Shown here: piece by piece, positions 60,307-64,000 of the stretch
Layout of the letters: each line of letters starts with the position of its first letter
Numbering within the stretch: the first letter of the stretch is position 1
DNA from: Mesotaenium endlicherianum
Lineage: Eukaryota > Streptophyta > Zygnematophyceae > Zygnematales > Mesotaeniaceae
Reading direction: 5' to 3'
DNA: 64,000 bases
Assembly (NCBI GenBank): GCA_009602735.1
Contig: WELA01006486.1
Location: 1 to 64,000 of the forward strand
The notes under the pieces: model-generated
What the model saw: the letters and a program-made list of their open reading frames with translations, nothing else
What the model was told of the DNA's origin: nothing
Database searches by the model: none
Position numbers and translations under genes: made by a program

Positions 60307-61053
60307 CTGTCTCGAGGAGTTTGCACTTCACGGCGTCAGCTGTGGAGCTAGTGTCCCAATAGTGCAGGTTTAAGGGTATATGCAGGCTGAGCTTGTACAC
60401 TACTATAATGTATATATGGAAGCATAGTGGGTTTGCCCTGGCAGTAATAGGCGTCAACTAATTTGCAGAGATGTACATTGGTATACAATATTATGCACTG
60501 ACAATAGAACCTAATATTGATCTCAGAGCATGCCTTAGGTTTACTCCATAGTTTACACATCAAATTCAGGTTAGAAATGCTGAATCTAGTATATTAGAAG
60601 GTGATGACTGAGACGTGCCTTAATTCCTGGAAGAAGCTTATGATGTCTAACTTGTGCACATTGAGATTTGCCAATTTACACTGCACGGATGTGCAAAATT
60701 ATCTTACTCATTCTTGCTGGGGCTCATTCAATGTTTTGTCAAGCATTTCGTGTCAATAACTCAAATAAACAGGCACAGGTCATATCTGAATACCAGCCAG
60801 CAACACAAGGTACAAAGTGAGTGAGCTCAAAAAAAAACTATGTTAACAACCCCTGCTGTTTTAAAAAACCCGTGATGTCCGACACAGGTTCGTGCTGTAT
60901 GAAATTAAGACCTCATCCCCTCCAAAAGCACAATTGTTTCTCACTCTGGAGAGCTGAACTTGCGCAAACAACCTAGTATAAACTTAAGAAAGTATGTTCA
61001 GCCCTGTCTACATCTACATCTCCAATGTTAAGTGCGTCTGCAAACTTAGGAAC
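60307..61053. other. Intergenic between convergent genes
   Basis: AT-rich spacer, probably 3' UTRs of the ORP and exchanger genes. No coding sequence recognised. Confidence 0.4.
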
Positions 61054-63996
61054 TTACTGCCATCCAACGACATAGTCCAGGAAAGCAACTAGGGCAATGG
61101 AGAAAGGGTAAACAGCGAGCACCAGCCAGCCCATCCAGAGAGGGAAAGTTTTCCTTGATCCTCCGATAATACCAACGACTGCAACTGCAACCAGGATAAC
61201 AGTGACTTCCGCAGAGAATACCCACACAATGCCCCTCACATATACCAATATAAGGAAGACACCCAGGCACCTGCAACATGCCAGCTCAGCATACATCAGT
61301 ACGGCCAGCACCACTCTGGCAGGACATCCTAGATGCAGTCATTTGCCAAAATCAGGGCGTAGAAAGCCCAAAAATATTGGTGAATAGGAAATTAAGCCAG
61401 CGGACACCTGCCACAGGAATGAAGGCAAAAAGTGCGATGCAGACAGCAAGTTGCTGACGAAAGCTTATTTGCCCTGAATAAAAGAGGAAGTGCAAGAAAC
61501 TGAGCACGCAAAACAAGACTTGCTGTTGAACCACGTCCAGCAAATGAGCTCCAGGAGAGATGAATGGGAAGGACTTACAAAGTGTTGTTCATTGTGATTG
61601 CTCCATAGACCTGCGAGTACGTCAATGATATAGTCTTCTTCTTCTTCTTCATGGCAAAGAGCAGGGATGACACCAGCTCACTGGCATTTGAAGCAAGGGG
61701 ACTGACCACAAATGCCACAAAAAAGGATGGAATGCCAGAAGCCCTGCACACCAAGAAAGCCCGCCGAGTTGATCGTCAATAGAATCGCAAAAGCAAGTCA
61801 CATCCTGCAGCTTACCCTGGAATCTAGAAGCATCTTCAGGAAACAAGAAACCTAAAACCCCTCAGACAAGAAAATGAAGCAACCTCCACACATGTGGCAT
61901 ACTTTCTTGAAGCCAGACTGGACATGATGAAATGCGAGGACATAGAGAGCACCTACAAAACTATGAAACACTTAAGTTCCAACTGCGCAGGCAAATACAT
62001 GAATGATACTTTCAAAACAAAAACCTCGTCTTTAGCAAAGATGGCTGTGGACTGAACCATACGTGGAGAAGTTGGTGATACTGTCCACCATAGGGTCAGC
62101 AAAAACAGAGACGATGACTGCGCCTCCAAACATGAGTAGACAAGCCTGCTCAAGATCATGGGTAGGGAGGGGGGTGAATGTAGAAGGAGAGTTATAATGA
62201 TTAAGTGGCAAAAATTATATCACTTCTTCTACGTACTAGATCTGTCGAAATCTTTTCAGTCTAGGCCACTTTCAACACCTTAGCAGAATTCAGAGATATC
62301 CTCTGCAGCAATTATCCTGTCTATGCGTATATATATCATGTTACTAAAGACGTGGGTCAATAAAAATAAGAGAGAATAGCACAACAGCCTAATACTAAAG
62401 TGACATGCAGACTTGTGGAGAATGTGCTCTTACATCACGAATGATCTGATTCTTGGTCTTAGGCTTGGAGCCCTTCTCATCTTCATCCTCCTCCTCCTGC
62501 TCGGCTTCCTCTAAGATCGCCAGCTCGTTCCTTGCCTTCTTACTCATATGCTCTAGGACACCATCATCCGCTCTCTCCCTGTAAGAAGGACCCACTTATG
62601 AGTGACCTCCAGGCCATGCCAAGGTCCTCTCTGAGTAATTCTAAGTTGCCTTTTAGATTTGAGTGAACAGCGCCCAAATTCACTCAATACACCATGCAAG
62701 AATTGTCCTTAAATCTCTAAGAAGGCATGATTAGCAGAATCACTGAAGACTGGAGAGTTATATCACTTGTACTTGCTAGTGAGATGTCTATTCCAATATG
62801 ATGACCCATTTTTGTGACGACTTAAGAAGAGACGTGCTACACATGGACCTATATATTAACATCCATGGGCACCTTTGACAGATAACTATGAGCTGGTGGC
62901 CATACATGGGCTAAGCTGAACATGGCGAGACAGTAGACAGCCGCCATTTAGTTGATGAGTCCGAGTCGTTTCTATGGGGTCATTTCTATAGGAATGGTGG
63001 AACAAGACACGTACTTATGCGTGAGGCCTGCCTTTTCTGCGGCTTGTTTCATGTGCAGCTTCCGCACGCTCACAATCCAGAGTCCCAGGCCTTTGATGAA
63101 CTCCGCCTGACCAGTTGGGCACATAACATCGATATGAACACTTTCCTTCCGCATTCTCTGCCTAGTACATCACAATGGAACGGGCCTGTAGCATTTTGCT
63201 CTATAACATGTTGGAGGTGAGAGAAAACGCCTTACATAGTTCTGACTTGTATGCAATCTCTTTCACGCAGAGCAATAGACAGTTACAAATCATCTGTTTG
63301 CCAATGAACTTAAATGAAGAGGACTATGTGACTTACCAACTCAATACAGCCATCTGTGTTCCTGTCGAAGTCGTGCAACCATGTATTGACTTCCTCGTCA
63401 GTTGGCACCGCACCCTGTTCATAGAGCATACATGCAGGTGAAGGATGAGCACCATCATAAACATATCTCAAGAAAAACATTCAGAAGGAAAGCAGTGACA
63501 TTATATCTCAGTTTTCAAGGTTGTCTTTGTCTGTAACAACAGTTGAAGCAGGTTGTACATCTATGAATTTAGCACCAAAAAGAATCAAGGATACACTAGC
63601 CACATAGACATCCTTTTGGATGTCCTCCCAATAGTGTATAGGACCAATAGTCTGAGTGCTCATACAATAATATGACTGCACGAAGCAACTTATCAAGGCA
63701 CTCAAAATTCTAACAAGAATCTGCAGGGGACTTCCACACAACCACAAATGGCAAACTACCTGTTGCTTGATCCCAAGACCAATAATGAGAGCCTTCAACT
63801 CCGCCTTTGAGAGCTGTCCATCGCCGTTCTCATCAAACTGGCGGAAAATTTTGGTGAGAGTCTCTGGATTAGGAGTTACGCCATCCTCCAGGAGCAGTCC
63901 ACCCCATGACTTGTCAAGTGACAGGCGCTGGAGATCACGCAGTGCCTCTGTCCTCAGTAAGTTCAGCTTTGCAAATCCAATCCTCTTCTGTTGCAA
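61054..63996 (-). CDS. EF-hand Na+/Ca2+ exchanger (NCL-like), 5' part outside the window
   Basis: A cation/Ca2+ exchanger of the CaCA superfamily with two central EF hands, as in plant NCL, which acts in Ca2+ and salt balance at an inner membrane. The exon 63760-63996 has EF hand 1 (DENGDGQLSKAE). Exon 63337-63414 has EF hand 2 (DRNTDGCIE). Following exons give EFIKGLGLWIVSVRKLHMKQ, an acidic linker (ILEEAEQEEEDEDE), and a membrane segment GGAVIVSVFADPMVDSITNF. The second alpha repeat is FVVSPLASNASELVSSLLFA with TMNNTL. Last come two membrane exons ending FLDYVVGWQ, stop TAA at 61054. The first alpha repeat must lie to the right of 63996, so the gene is partial here and the ATG-like codon at 63996 is probably internal. 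Confidence 0.85.
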
Positions 63997-64000
63997 CCAT

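Overview
The window looks like nuclear DNA of a streptophyte, most likely a charophyte alga or an early-diverging land plant. The reasons are intron-rich genes with GT-AG introns, a plant-type LpxK, an EF-hand Na+/Ca2+ exchanger of the plant NCL kind, and chromodomain gypsy elements. A hybrid histidine kinase with a bacterial-type MASE1 sensor and a trace of a cytosine-methyltransferase motif in a gypsy fossil fit the same group. The species cannot be fixed from sequence alone.

Bases 1 to about 23,744 are almost entirely nested mobile elements. Two related Ty3/gypsy copies (A on +, B on -) meet tail to tail at 1411/1412 and form a palindrome of about 2.4 kb. Beyond B lie a reverse-transcriptase scrap, a solo LTR with a perfect CCAAC target duplication, a gag-like remnant, and a chromodomain gypsy (D). 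D is interrupted by a decayed piggyBac DNA transposon. A further gypsy (E) follows, with gag, protease and 5' LTR. A solo LTR of the E family recurs at about 55.8-57.0 kb. All LTR elements here are fossils.

From about 25 kb to the right edge the window is genic. In order: a MASE1 hybrid histidine kinase with two receiver domains (+); LpxK (+); a cryptic three-exon conserved gene (-); an unrecognised conserved plant-like gene (+); an RWD-RING E3 ligase of the RNF25 type (-); an ADIP/SSX2IP-like coiled-coil gene (+), head to head with the ligase; an oxysterol-binding-protein-related gene (+); and an EF-hand Na+/Ca2+ exchanger (-) running off the right edge. The genes do not form one pathway. 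Common themes are signalling (two-component relay, calcium), lipid handling (LpxK, ORP) and the cytoskeleton (ADIP).

Exon models come from reading frames, splice signals and family knowledge. First exons are uncertain for the histidine kinase, the gene at 40.7 kb and exon 2 of the ligase.
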